Source: Lysinibacillus fusiformis (GTDB lineage: Bacteria > Bacillota > Bacilli > Bacillales_A > Planococcaceae). Taken from it: DNA of 64,000 bases. The DNA lies in assembly GCF_016925635.1 (NCBI RefSeq), contig NZ_CP070490.1:3602001-3666000 (forward strand), given 5' to 3'. Below the pieces are notes generated by a model. It worked only from the letters and a program-made list of their open reading frames with translations. It made no database searches and was not told the DNA's origin. Shown piece after piece: positions 6,675 to 15,470 of this stretch (its first letter is position 1; each line of letters starts with the position of its first letter). A program made the translations under genes and the position numbers.

Positions 6675-7292
6675 ATGGAACCAAAATGGCTTGAGTGGGC
6701 AAAACAACTACAATCAATTGCACAGGCAGGACTAACTTATTCGAAGGATATTTATGACTTAGAAAGGTTTGAATCATTAAGAGAAATAAGCGTGGACATC
6801 ATAGCACACCATACGGAGATGGATAAGACGGTTATATGTGATTTATTTGCTAATGAGACGGGTTATGCGACACCCAAAATAGATATTAGGGCGGTTGTTT
6901 TTAGGGACAATAAAATATTAATGGTGAGAGAAAAGATGGATGGGGATTGGTCATTACCAGGTGGCTGGGGTGACATCGGACTTACGCCTAGTGAAGTAGC
7001 CATCAAAGAAACGAAAGAAGAATCGGGATTTGATGTAAAAGCAATCAAACTCATAAGTGTACTTGATAAGAAATGCCACCCTCATCCACCATCTCTCTAC
7101 TATGTCTATAAAATGTTTATTCAATGTGAAATCATTGGGGGACAGGCAGAAGAGGGCATGGAAACTAATGCCGTTGCATTCTTTGCTGAAAATGAATTGC
7201 CCTCTCTATCAATAGCTAGAAATACAGCGTCATAAATAAAACTAGCTTTTCGTCATTTAAGGTACCCACAAGAACCTGCCTATTTTGATTAA
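6675..7292 (+). pseudogene. NUDIX hydrolase gene interrupted by an in-frame TAA
   Basis: The frame from ATG 6675 encodes 186 residues before TAA at 7233-7235. It has an N-terminal helical domain (about 1-60) like the NUDIX_N domain of ADP-sugar pyrophosphatases. The Nudix box GWGDIGLTPSEVAIKETKEE continues into SGF and has the metal-binding ETKEESG. Past the TAA the same frame stays open for 18 more codons, IKLAFRHLRYPQEPAYFD, to a second TAA at 7290-7292. Those residues follow naturally from ELPSLSIARNTAS and would make a normal 205-residue protein if the stop were CAA (Gln). The simplest reading is a recent C-to-T nonsense change; the truncated protein may still fold. Confidence 0.7.
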
Positions 7293-7338
7293 TACCTCAA
7301 GCTACATAATACCGAATTGTATATTAGATGATTAAAGG

Positions 7339-7370
7339 AGAGCCGCTCAAGCCTGCTCTCTATTTTTTAT
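7339..7370 (+). terminator. Terminator after the NUDIX gene
   Basis: GAGAGC (7339-7344) pairs with GCTCTC (7356-7361) across an 11-base loop, followed by a T-run. Confidence 0.7.
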
Positions 7371-7416
7371 TGTATTCCTCGAATTTGTATTTGACATAAA
7401 GTGTGCTTAAAGGAAA

Positions 7417-7444
7417 ACACTAAGAAAATCTTAAGAATTAGTGT
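7417..7444. promoter_or_regulatory. Inverted repeat in the promoter region of the two-component system
   Basis: ACACTAA (7417-7423) and TTAGTGT (7438-7444) are inverted around a centre that itself contains TCTTAAGA. TTGACA at 7391-7396 lies just upstream. TTAAGA recurs at 7431 and 7454. This could be the response regulator's own binding region. Confidence 0.35.
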
Positions 7445-7538
7445 CTGAGTTTGTTAAGATTTAATTAGTATTATATCCTTATACGAATCCTATAGGGGTG
7501 ATTGACATGAACCTAAAGTGGTGGAGGAGTGAATGTAG

Positions 7539-8234
7539 TTGAACATTTTGATTTGTGATGATGATAAAGAAATTGTTAGAGCGATTAGCATTTATTTAGA
7601 AAATGAGGGCTATCAAGTATTCAAAGCTTACAATGGTATAGAGGCAATCGATCTTATTCGGGATCACGTTATTCACCTTATTATTATGGATATTATGATG
7701 CCAAAAATGGATGGGATTACGGCGACGATGAAGATTCGGCAAGATAATATGATTCCGTTAATTATGCTTTCTGCTAAGTCGGAGGATTATGACAAAATAC
7801 TCGGATTAAATATCGGAGCAGATGATTATATGGCCAAGCCGTTTAATCCATTAGAACTTGTGGCTAGAGTGAAATCGCAGCTAAGAAGGTATACGACGTT
7901 TGGGAGTCTCGAGATGAGTAGTGCTGTATTTCAAACGGGCGGGCTTGTGATTGATGATGAACAAAAAGTCATTACTGTTGATAAACAAGAGGTTCATTTG
8001 ACACCAGTGCAATATAAAATCTTAAAGCTTCTGACAGCCAATGCTGGTAGGGTGTTCACGATTGAAGAGATTTATGAAAAGGTATGGAATGTCAGGGCTA
8101 TTAATCCTGAAAATACGGTTTCGGTTCATATTCGAAAGATTCGAGAAAAAATTGAAATTAATCCAAAAGAGCCGAAGTATTTAAAAGTTGTATGGGGAGT
8201 TGGGTATAAGGTTGAGAAAGTTGAGAAGTATTAG
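7539..8234 (+). CDS. OmpR/PhoB family response regulator
   Basis: A 231-residue two-component response regulator. The receiver domain (1-115) has the acidic pocket DDD at 7-9, the phospho-acceptor Asp51 in IIMDIMMPKMDG, Ser78 and Lys100 in YMAKPF. The C-terminal winged helix (about 135-230) has LTPVQYKILKLL and VSVHIRKIREKIE. The start is TTG at 7539, 11 bases after GGAGG. The histidine kinase gene overlaps its 3' end. No transporter or obvious target gene is adjacent, so the stimulus is unknown. Confidence 0.88.
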   Translation: MNILICDDDKEIVRAISIYLENEGYQVFKAYNGIEAIDLIRDHVIHLIIMDIMMPKMDGITATMKIRQDNMIPLIMLSAKSEDYDKILGLNIGADDYMAKPFNPLELVARVKSQLRRYTTFGSLEMSSAVFQTGGLVIDDEQKVITVDKQEVHLTPVQYKILKLLTANAGRVFTIEEIYEKVWNVRAINPENTVSVHIRKIREKIEINPKEPKYLKVVWGVGYKVEKVEKY

Positions 8235-10272
8235 TCATGCACTCATTACGAAAGTGGTTGTCTTCCTAATTGCCATCGCTTGTTTAACTGGTATCGCGAG
8301 GGTAATGATCAACATGGAATTTAATGAGATTCATCTTAGTAGTATAAATCAAGATCATTATTTTGAAAGCCGAGCATTCGCTGATGAAAGTTACAGCATT
8401 ATTGCTCCTTTAGCGCAATTAATCGGAAAATACAAAAGTGAAGAATATATTTTAAGTGATAAGACACTAATAGAAGAGGATAATAGAAGAATCGAAGAAG
8501 AGTTATATTATGATTTCCGTAATTCTTATAGATATAATTCGAATTTGAGTGAAGAGGAAAATAAGCATAACTATCAAGAAATATATGCAAATGACATTGC
8601 TAGAATAAAAGATAAAAGTATGAATGAACAGGTAAGAAATTTTTATCGATTACGCAGTACGCTAGAAGCCTATGAAGGAATTGTGTTTTATGCGAGTGAC
8701 GGTGAGCATGAGTTCTCCAATAGTGATCTCAATAAGAAAGAGCAATTTGAATCCTTTGATGCCTATATGTTATTTGAAAATTATCAACAAAAGCTTCATC
8801 CGAATGAAGTGAAAGAAAGTCGATACTTGGATTACTTTACACATGAAGTTGACATGTTGAACCCACAGACAGATGTTATGTATGTAGCGTTTAAAGATTC
8901 TTACCTACAACAAAAAATGTCGGAATGGGAAAAAGATAAAGCGACTGCCCAAAGCTTTCTGAATGAATTTATGGTATTTCTAGCAGGGTTTATTTTATCT
9001 TTTGTGTATTTAATCATAGTTATTGGAAGAACGTCATTTAAAGATAAAGAAATTCATTTCCATGTCATTGACAAACTTTATAATGATCTCAATATTGTGC
9101 TAATCGGATGTTTAACAGCGATGTGGATCGCCATGATTGTGGAAGTATTCCATGATATGTACATGTTCTTCAGCGTGCCTATTTTTATCATTGCCTTCCT
9201 ATTGATTTTATCGCTCGTAAAGCATATTAAAAATAGATCGTTATTGCAGCATACACTCCTCTATCAAATTTTCAAAAAGCTATTTATTTTGGTGAAACAT
9301 GTTTTTGACAGTGGTAGTACAGGCGTGAAAATTGTGCTGCTAGTCATTGGCTATCCATTAGTTGTGGCGGCAACATTTTTCGTGTTTCCCATTACGATGG
9401 GGATAGCTGCCTGGTTGGCGCTGAGAAAGGTGAAGTCGTTTAACCGCATTAAAGAGGGTGTAGAGCAAATTAAAAATGGGGATCTTCATCATCGAATTGA
9501 AGTGGATGGAAAAGGGGAGTTTAGTCAACTTGCAGAAAATATAAATCGGATTACAGATGGGTTGAAAAAGGCAGTGGATAGTGAAATCAAGAGTGAGCGT
9601 TTAAAAACAGAGCTTATTACGAATGTTTCGCATGATATCAGAACGCCTTTAACATCAATTATTACGTATGTCGATTTATTAAAATTAGAAAATGACCCTG
9701 CAATGATTGCTGAATATGTGGACGTGTTAGATCAAAAATCGAAAAGACTTCAGCACTTAACCGATGATTTATTTGAAGCGGCTAAAGCATCAAGTGGTAG
9801 TATACCTGTCCAGTTAGAACGGATTGATATCGTATCATTACTAACGCAAGGGATCGGAGAAATGGATGAAAAAATTGAAGCCTCGTCCTTAGATTTTAAA
9901 TTAGCTCATCCAACAGAAAAAGTGTATGTGAAGGCTGATGGTAAACTCCTGTGGCGCGCTATCGAAAATCTATTCTCGAATATTTTTAAATACGCACTGC
10001 CTACATCAAGGGTATATATTGGTGTGGAAGATATAGGGAATGAAATACTTGTGACATTTAAAAATATTTCAGCATACGAATTAAATATTTCAGTTGATGA
10101 GTTAATGGAACGCTTTAAACGCGGAGATGAATCAAGATCAAGCCAAGGTAGCGGATTAGGGTTGTCGATTGCTGAAAGCCTTATTCACATCCAGCACGGC
10201 AAGTTCTTAGTGCAAGTAGATGGCGATTTATTTAAGGTCATGATTTATCTACCCAAATTCCCAAATGAATAA
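8212..10272 (+). CDS. Membrane sensor histidine kinase
   Basis: Sensor partner of the preceding regulator, about 686 residues. After a first membrane segment (near residues 12-32) comes a large extracytoplasmic region of roughly 210 residues rich in charged and aromatic residues. Four to five further membrane segments follow (about 250-400), then HAMP, a HisKA domain with His in NVSHDIRTPLTS (about residue 474), and an ATPase domain with N-box ENLFSNIFKYA and GSGLGLSIAES. The start is uncertain: several in-frame TTG codons (8188, 8200, 8212, 8221) overlap the end of the regulator gene, and no ATG is suitable. The extra membrane block is unusual for a two-TM kinase and may sense through the membrane. 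Confidence 0.83.
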   Translation: MRKLRSISHALITKVVVFLIAIACLTGIARVMINMEFNEIHLSSINQDHYFESRAFADESYSIIAPLAQLIGKYKSEEYILSDKTLIEEDNRRIEEELYYDFRNSYRYNSNLSEEENKHNYQEIYANDIARIKDKSMNEQVRNFYRLRSTLEAYEGIVFYASDGEHEFSNSDLNKKEQFESFDAYMLFENYQQKLHPNEVKESRYLDYFTHEVDMLNPQTDVMYVAFKDSYLQQKMSEWEKDKATAQSFLNEFMVFLAGFILSFVYLIIVIGRTSFKDKEIHFHVIDKLYNDLNIVLIGCLTAMWIAMIVEVFHDMYMFFSVPIFIIAFLLILSLVKHIKNRSLLQHTLLYQIFKKLFILVKHVFDSGSTGVKIVLLVIGYPLVVAATFFVFPITMGIAAWLALRKVKSFNRIKEGVEQIKNGDLHHRIEVDGKGEFSQLAENINRITDGLKKAVDSEIKSERLKTELITNVSHDIRTPLTSIITYVDLLKLENDPAMIAEYVDVLDQKSKRLQHLTDDLFEAAKASSGSIPVQLERIDIVSLLTQGIGEMDEKIEASSLDFKLAHPTEKVYVKADGKLLWRAIENLFSNIFKYALPTSRVYIGVEDIGNEILVTFKNISAYELNISVDELMERFKRGDESRSSQGSGLGLSIAESLIHIQHGKFLVQVDGDLFKVMIYLPKFPNE

Positions 10273-10280
10273 TGTAATAA

Positions 10281-10317
10281 AGGAATAGGATACATGCGTG
10301 TCCTATTCCTTTTCTTT
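10281..10317 (+). terminator. Terminator of the two-component operon
   Basis: AGGAATAGGA (10281-10290) pairs with TCCTATTCCT (10301-10310), then a T-rich tract. Repeat copy 2 starts immediately after. Confidence 0.85.
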
Positions 10318-10855
10318 TGTTGAAAAAAGATCATGTCACTAGAAAAAAGGCCTTTTAACAAGGTGAGGGGTTGATTTCCGTTCCGCCAGCGTCCTTTCCA
10401 GGGGGCGCCCGATGAGCCGCTTCACTCACTGCGTTCGCTCCAGGGTCTCCTCAGTGACGCTAAATCCCCTAGGAGTGACGCTGGCTCCACTCCAATCAAC
10501 CATGCTGCAAAGTGTCTTTACTTTTTTTCATAGTAGCATAGTGATTAAATCGCCCATTATCTGTATTCTTAGAGGGGATAAGCTCTTATTGGAGAAGTAA
10601 TGCGTGACAACACCTCTTCATAAAGAGTAGTGAACACCTTCACTTTATCTGAAAACCTTTGCTAAAAGTTAAATATTTATGGGTTGGAGTGGAAGGCTAC
10701 TTGACTCCCGTGGGATAGCGAGACAGGCGAACCACTAAACGGAGCGGTAGCGGAGGAAGCGGTTCGGCGCTCGCCCACAGGAAAGGAAGTAGCCTGCAAC
10801 GGAAATTCATTTTCACTTTTCATAAAAATTCTATTGATTGTTTTGTTTTTCAACA
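10318..10855. repeat. Inverted-module intergenic repeat element, copy 2
   Basis: 538 bp between convergent genes with the same inverted ends TGTTGAAAAA (10318-10327) and TTTTTCAACA (10846-10855) as copy 1. Module A is 10369-10502 and module B 10681-10808, each closely matching copy 1. The spacer is longer than in copy 1 and contains an extra AT-rich insertion near 10605-10640. Unlike copies 1 and 3, the flanking hairpin at 10281 is not repeated on the right side. Confidence 0.9.
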
Positions 10856-10872
10856 CTAGAAAAGACCTGTAT

Positions 10873-10901
10873 AAAAAAGAGAGTGACATGAGCCAGCTCT
10901 C
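10873..10901 (-). terminator. Terminator of the amino-acid ABC operon
   Basis: On the minus strand GAGAG and CTCTC close an imperfect stem (plus 10879-10901) followed by six T residues. Confidence 0.65.
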
Positions 10902-10908
10902 CTTCAAA

Positions 10909-11655
10909 TTAGTTAAGATTCTTTTGTAAAAACGCTCGTGTACGGTCGTTTTGAGGGTTTGTAAAGAAGTTGTCTGGATGGTCGGATTCGATAATTTGAC
11001 CACCATCCATAAAGACTACCTTATTTGCTACCTCACGTGCGAAGCCCATTTCGTGTGTCACGACAATCATTGTCATCTGATCCTCTGCTAGGCTTTTCAT
11101 GACCTTTAATACTTCGCCTGTTAGCTCAGGATCTAAGGCAGAGGTAGGCTCATCAAATAATAAAATTTGAGGATTCATCATCAGGGCACGAGCGATTGCT
11201 ACACGCTGTTTTTGGCCACCAGAAAGATTGGCAGGATAAGCCTTGGCCTTGTCGGCAAGACCAATTTTTTGTAATAAATCTTGACAGCGTCTCGTAATGG
11301 CCTCTGCTGATTCGGTTTTTAATAAGCTTGGTGCCATTTCGAGGTTTTGCTGAACGGTTAAGTGGGGGAACAGGTTAAAGTGTTGAAAGACCATTCCCAT
11401 TTTAGCTGTGATTGCTTTGATGTCCTGTGGCCTTGTATAATGTCCATCTTGCACTAAATAATCGCCATCTATTAAAATACTGCCACCCTCAATTTCTTCC
11501 AAATGAATTAAGCTCCGAAGCATTGTACTTTTCCCAGATCCAGAGGGACCGATAACTGCAATGACATCATTCTTCTCTACCGAAAATGTAATTTGTTTCA
11601 GAACCTCCACCTGATCGAAAGATTTCTTCAAATTTGTTACTTCCATTAATGCCAT
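10909..11655 (-). CDS. Polar amino-acid ABC transporter, ATPase subunit
   Basis: About 248 residues, the cytoplasmic ATPase of a PAAT-type importer. Walker A is GPSGSGKST, the signature LSGGQKQR, Walker [13 protein letters not shown] and the H-loop VTHEMGFA, all in order and intact. ATG at 11655 has AGAGGTG at good distance and is preferred to the upstream in-frame GTG at 11664. It follows the permease gene with almost no gap and is the last gene of a binding protein-permease-ATPase operon. Similar Bacillus systems carry cystine, glutamine or arginine; the substrate is not decided here. Confidence 0.88.
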   Translation of the reverse strand: MALMEVTNLKKSFDQVEVLKQITFSVEKNDVIAVIGPSGSGKSTMLRSLIHLEEIEGGSILIDGDYLVQDGHYTRPQDIKAITAKMGMVFQHFNLFPHLTVQQNLEMAPSLLKTESAEAITRRCQDLLQKIGLADKAKAYPANLSGGQKQRVAIARALMMNPQILLFDEPTSALDPELTGEVLKVMKSLAEDQMTMIVVTHEMGFAREVANKVVFMDGGQIIESDHPDNFFTNPQNDRTRAFLQKNLN

Positions 11656-11666
11656 ATGTGTCACCT

Positions 11667-12323
11667 CTATTCGAATTTAAAGCGTTTTTCTAGCAATTTA
11701 AAGAATATGGTCAATACAAGGGTCATGACTAAGTAAATTGCACCAGCAATAAAGAACGGTGTAATTGTGAAGTCACGATTGACAGCTGTTTGCGCAAAAT
11801 GTAGTAATTCGGGAACAGCAACTGCATAAAGTAGGGCTGTATCCTTAATCAGTGTAACGGATTCATTTGATAAAGCGGGTAAGGCGACACGAAACATTTG
11901 TGGCAAAATAACACGTGTTGTCGTTTGCCATTTGGATAAGCCGAGTACCTGGGCTGCCTCATATTGTCCTTTATCGATGGCAAGAAGACCACCACGGAAT
12001 ATTTCTGCAAAGTAGGCAGCATAATTTAAAATAAAGCCAAGACAAGCGGCCACAAAACGATCGAGTACTAAATATTCACCGATTACTGGTAGCATAGGTA
12101 AACCGAAGCAAATTAATAATAATTGTAGTAATAGTGGTGTGCCACGCATGATATAAATATACGTATGTGCAAGCCAAGCGAGTGGTTTTATGCGACTTTT
12201 TACGGCGAGTGTTAGTAAAAAGCCGAATGGAATCGATACTAGAATGGCGATGAAAAACAGTAAAACTGTCATTTTTGCCCCTTCTAGCATCGGTAATATC
12301 ATAGTTTGCCAGTAATCCGCCAT
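11667..12323 (-). CDS. Polar amino-acid ABC transporter, permease
   Basis: A 218-residue inner-membrane permease of the His/Glu/Gln/Arg/opine family with about five membrane segments. The ATPase-contacting EAA loop is visible as [40 protein letters not shown] is the characteristic N-terminal family segment. The gene sits between the binding-protein gene and the ATPase gene. A hairpin in the gap before it may lower its expression relative to the binding protein. Confidence 0.88.
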   Translation of the reverse strand: MADYWQTMILPMLEGAKMTVLLFFIAILVSIPFGFLLTLAVKSRIKPLAWLAHTYIYIMRGTPLLLQLLLICFGLPMLPVIGEYLVLDRFVAACLGFILNYAAYFAEIFRGGLLAIDKGQYEAAQVLGLSKWQTTTRVILPQMFRVALPALSNESVTLIKDTALLYAVAVPELLHFAQTAVNRDFTITPFFIAGAIYLVMTLVLTIFFKLLEKRFKFE

Positions 12324-12344
12324 AACGATGTCCCTCCAAAAAGA

Positions 12345-12372
12345 GTAAGAGTTCCACTAAGGAAACTCTTAC
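12345..12372 (-). terminator. Intra-operon hairpin between binding protein and permease genes
   Basis: GTAAGAGTTTCC pairs with GGAACTCTTAC on the minus strand with one bulge, followed by TCTTTTT. It is probably a leaky terminator or 3' stabiliser, leaving more binding-protein mRNA than permease mRNA. Confidence 0.6.
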
Positions 12373-12390
12373 AGTTGATGTATCCTGTCA

Positions 12391-13188
12391 TTACTTTAAT
12401 ACTTTATCTTCACCGAACCATTTTGTAGAAATTTCAGACGCTGTACCATCTTCATTCATTTTGTCTAACGCGGCTTGTAGTTTTTCTAATAATGCTTCAT
12501 TGCCTGGTTTCACACCAATACCGTACTGTTCAGGTGCAAGTGATTCCTCTAATAATTTGAATGTATCCGGCTCTTGTGTCATGTAATATTCTGCCACCAC
12601 TGCATCAATGACCACCGCATCAACACGGCCTGTTTTTAAGTCTGATAATGCTAATACATTATCCGTGAATTCTGTAATTTTTTTCACTTCTTTGTGAATC
12701 GGGTTCCCGTTTAATGCATCTGCCGCAGAAGAAAGAGATTGAATACCTACTTCTTGTCCAGCTAAATCACTTAGTTTTGTAATCTTTGAATCTGCCTTTG
12801 TTAGCACAACTTGAGAGTTTTCAAGATAAGGCTTTGTAAATAAAACTTTTTCCTTACGTTCATCTGTAATCGTATAACCGTTCCAAATTAAATCAATACG
12901 TCCGCTCAGTAATTCTGCCTCTTTTGTTTTCCAATCGATTGGCTGGAATTCTGCTTCAACGCCCATATGCTCGGCTGCTGCACGAGCTAAATCAATATCG
13001 AATCCAACGATGTCATTTTTATCATCGCGGAAGCCCATTGGTGCAAATTTATCGTCGATCCCAATAATAACTTTTTCTTGATCTGCTGCTTTTTCGTCTT
13101 TTTCTGCTGTCTTTTCTTTTGATGAACCACACGCTGCTAAAACGATGACAGCTGTCAGCATCATAAATAAAGTCAATACACGTTTCAT
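12391..13188 (-). CDS. Amino-acid ABC transporter substrate-binding lipoprotein
   Basis: A 265-residue extracellular solute-binding protein of family 3. The signal peptide (MKRVLTLFMMLTAVIVLAAC) ends in a lipobox LAAC, so Cys20 would be lipid-anchored to the membrane. The mature domain shows PMGFRDDKNDIVGFDIDLA, the usual ligand-pocket strand and helix, and RIDLIWNGYTITDERKEKV, the central hinge signature of amino-acid binders. It is the first gene of the operon. The promoter is at 13244-13272. Confidence 0.88.
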   Translation of the reverse strand: MKRVLTLFMMLTAVIVLAACGSSKEKTAEKDEKAADQEKVIIGIDDKFAPMGFRDDKNDIVGFDIDLARAAAEHMGVEAEFQPIDWKTKEAELLSGRIDLIWNGYTITDERKEKVLFTKPYLENSQVVLTKADSKITKLSDLAGQEVGIQSLSSAADALNGNPIHKEVKKITEFTDNVLALSDLKTGRVDAVVIDAVVAEYYMTQEPDTFKLLEESLAPEQYGIGVKPGNEALLEKLQAALDKMNEDGTASEISTKWFGEDKVLK

Positions 13189-13243
13189 TTTTGTTTCCCC
13201 CTATAATCTATCACTTTCGCTTGCTAAACTACTAATGTGTTAA

Positions 13244-13272
13244 AGGTTAACATCGTACTCTAACAATGTCAA
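13244..13272 (-). promoter_or_regulatory. Sigma-A promoter of the amino-acid ABC operon
   Basis: On the minus strand TTGACA (plus 13267-13272) and TAACCT (plus 13244-13249) are separated by 17 bp, about 55 bases before the start codon. Confidence 0.55.
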
Positions 13273-13375
13273 TATCGTTTTGGATTAATCAGAAAATGAG
13301 CGGTGTTTTCTAGCATTTTTTTGAATAGCATAAAATAATGAAATTGGGGGATAGTAAGTAACTGAAGAATAAGAA

Positions 13376-13407
13376 AAGAAAAAGGGACTGCACTTAAAGA
13401 ACAGTCC
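13376..13407 (-). terminator. Terminator of the RNase H gene
   Basis: GGACTG and CAGTCC (plus 13385-13390 and 13402-13407) close a stem followed on the minus strand by CTTTTTCTTTT. Confidence 0.65.
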
Positions 13408-13419
13408 AGTGAAATGATG

Positions 13420-13812
13420 TTAGCTATTTTTGCTGTGGATTGCTTTGCGTGCCAAAGCATCAGCCGCTTTGTTTTGTGCGTCAGGCACCCATTTGATAAA
13501 AAATAAATCAAAGCTAGTAGCAAGTGCTAAAGCTTTTTCTAAATAAGGTTTAAATTCCTCGTTTTTGACATATTCTTTTTCCATAGAAGCGACAACGATT
13601 TTGGAATCCGAACGTACTGAGACAAGAGGGGAGCCTAACTTTTGTGCTTCTTCAAGGCCACGAACTAATGCCGTGAATTCAGCAATATGGTTGTTTGTTT
13701 CGCCAATATACTCACTGATTTGGATATGGTGGCCTTCACCTTTAATAAATAACCCAATCCCACTTGGCCCAGGATTTCCTGCACTGGCAGCATCTATATA
13801 AACTTCTAACAT
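13420..13812 (-). CDS. Ribonuclease HI family protein (RnhA/YpdQ-like)
   Basis: A 130-residue RNase H-fold protein starting at ATG 13812 after a weak AGTAGGG; the open frame extends upstream, but residues before this Met do not resemble the family. The catalytic carboxylates are all visible: Asp7 in YIDAASAGNPG, Glu45 in AEFTALVRGL, Asp69 in VRSDSKIVV and Asp118 in NKAADALA. The enzyme would cut RNA in RNA-DNA hybrids. The length and lack of a basic hybrid-binding insertion match the short Bacillus YpdQ/YpeP type, some of which have little activity, so activity is not certain. Confidence 0.85.
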   Translation of the reverse strand: MLEVYIDAASAGNPGPSGIGLFIKGEGHHIQISEYIGETNNHIAEFTALVRGLEEAQKLGSPLVSVRSDSKIVVASMEKEYVKNEEFKPYLEKALALATSFDLFFIKWVPDAQNKAADALARKAIHSKNS

Positions 13813-14000
13813 ATCATCCCTACTTTGCGTTTTGACTTCCCTATAATTGTACAACAAGGCTATGGCGCAAAGCATCCTTGTGGGGCAATTCGTGTTTGAA
13901 AAAAATCCGTAGGGAGCAAACAAAATAGTTGCTTGTTGAAATTGAACGCTTCATAATAGTAGGAAGTGAATTTTGGACGTGAAAGGAGCGAGAGTTCAAC

Positions 14001-14192
14001 ATGGAGAAAGTGACGGTTATGAAGGATATTGACGAACTGCATGATACGTATTGTGCGGATTGCTTGGTGATTAAGCAATTACGTAAAGACCGTGGTAAAC
14101 CAGGGGCTCATCGTTTCTGTATTGAAGCCTGTTCAGTTGGAGAAAAGCTACAGTTCTTAGGGGAAGAGCTTTTAAAAGTTTATAGTAAATGA
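14001..14192 (+). CDS. Small zinc-finger protein (YpeQ-like, DUF2602)
   Basis: A 63-residue protein with four Cys and one or two His spaced as YCADCLVIKQLRK, then HRFCIEACSVGEKL. This pattern fits the short Bacillales zinc-finger family (zf-C2HCIx2C) that includes YpeQ. It probably binds one zinc ion; no function is known. The gene is divergent from the RNase H gene, and in B. subtilis ypdQ/ypeP and ypeQ are, from memory, also close neighbours, which supports both calls. Confidence 0.75.
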   Translation: MEKVTVMKDIDELHDTYCADCLVIKQLRKDRGKPGAHRFCIEACSVGEKLQFLGEELLKVYSK

Positions 14193-14206
14193 ACACATGA
14201 AGAAAA

Positions 14207-14247
14207 GCTACATCTATTAGCAAAAATGCTAATAAATGTAGCTTCTT
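14207..14247. terminator. Bidirectional terminator between the zinc-finger and SEC-C genes
   Basis: GCTACAT (14207-14213) and ATGTAGC (14236-14242) close a long stem with an inner ATTAGCA/TGCTAAT pairing. There is a T-rich tract on the plus side and A-rich on the other. Confidence 0.8.
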
Positions 14248-14259
14248 TAATTGTCACAA

Positions 14260-15243
14260 TTATTTCGTATCAGCATAGCTGCTTAGGTCTTGATAATACT
14301 TTGTAAGAGAGGAAGCTGAAATATCGAATGTCGCAGCGATTTCTTTCACCGTCATAGATAGAGACTCGAATAGCTCCTTTTCCTGACCATAACGAATCGC
14401 ACCAGCTGCAATGGCCGCTTCTTTGCGCGCAGTCGGTTGACCTTCAATTAAATAGTCCTCTAATAGCTCAAGCATCGGTGCTGTTTCACGCTCATTTTGC
14501 TCTAGGAAGTCTTTTACTTGTGTCAGGACATTGCTCTCAAAGTTTGAGAATTCCTCACCTTTATAGCCATTTGATACTAATAACTCCCAGAATGCTAGGT
14601 GCTCTTCTTTTAAGAATGAGCCAACCTTCTTCTCGGATGCCTCAAAGTTCTTCTTGAAATCTTCGAAGACTTTTGCATGATCCTCTGGGAAGAAAATCAG
14701 TGTGGACACAGCTAAATAATGAGCCGATTTCTTCGTACCGTCTGGTAAGATAAAGGCAAATACATGCATACCTTCAGGAATCGGTTTGTTATTTTCACGA
14801 CGAATATAAAGCTCTTCATTTGTAAGTAAATGATTAGCCTTGAAATATTTTTCCTCAACAACAGACACCGTACCAATAAATAAAGTCGGCTGAGACCAAT
14901 CTTCAAGTACTTTGACTGTAGAAGGTCTTACCGCCTTTTTCTTCGTTTTCTTTAGATAATTTTTCCAGATAGATGGCTCTTGATGGAAGAAAAAGTCGTC
15001 TAAAGCGATGGCTTCAATTAGCTCACGCTGTAGAACGCTCTCTAATTTAGGCTGCCATGTGCCCACATGCTCGATATAGGCACGAACATCTTTGCGTTCA
15101 GGATATTCTAAGTAAAATGTTTGTAGCACACGCTCTAATTCTTCGATTTGTACTGCTTCCACTGTTACTTGCTGTTTGCCTTCACAACATTTTTTATATT
15201 TTTTGCCGCTACCGCATGGGCATGGATCATTACGTTTTACCAT
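14260..15243 (-). CDS. SEC-C metal-binding motif protein
   Basis: A 327-residue protein starting at ATG 15243 after AAAGGAAGTG. Residues 4-18 (RNDPCPCGSGKKYKKCC) are the SEC-C zinc-binding motif found at the C-terminus of SecA and in YecA/YchJ-type proteins. The rest is mostly helical and of unknown function. The last 40 residues contain MTVKEIAATFDISASSLTKY, which looks like a helix-turn-helix. A SEC-C plus possible DNA-binding module suggests a zinc-dependent adaptor or regulator, but no role is established. It is monocistronic. Confidence 0.78.
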   Translation of the reverse strand: MVKRNDPCPCGSGKKYKKCCEGKQQVTVEAVQIEELERVLQTFYLEYPERKDVRAYIEHVGTWQPKLESVLQRELIEAIALDDFFFHQEPSIWKNYLKKTKKKAVRPSTVKVLEDWSQPTLFIGTVSVVEEKYFKANHLLTNEELYIRRENNKPIPEGMHVFAFILPDGTKKSAHYLAVSTLIFFPEDHAKVFEDFKKNFEASEKKVGSFLKEEHLAFWELLVSNGYKGEEFSNFESNVLTQVKDFLEQNERETAPMLELLEDYLIEGQPTARKEAAIAAGAIRYGQEKELFESLSMTVKEIAATFDISASSLTKYYQDLSSYADTK

Positions 15244-15417
15244 AATTAGAACACTTCCTTTAATCATTGTTAATCGTATATTGCTAAATAATTTGCGTAC
15301 TCTTAATAATAACGGTACTTTTGTATGAAGAAAAATAATTGTCTATTTTGAAATATCTAAAAAATATAGAGGGACGCCCTGATTCTAGTATATGTACGTA
15401 TTTTTCTACTTAGAACT

Positions 15418-15452
15418 AAAAAAAAGAAAACGGTCTCCACCTTCAATAGGCA
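15418..15452 (-). terminator. Terminator of pepF
   Basis: On the minus strand AAACGGTC pairs with GACCGTTT, followed by CTTTTTTTT. Confidence 0.8.
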
Positions 15453-15470
15453 GGACCGTTTCTAGTTAAA

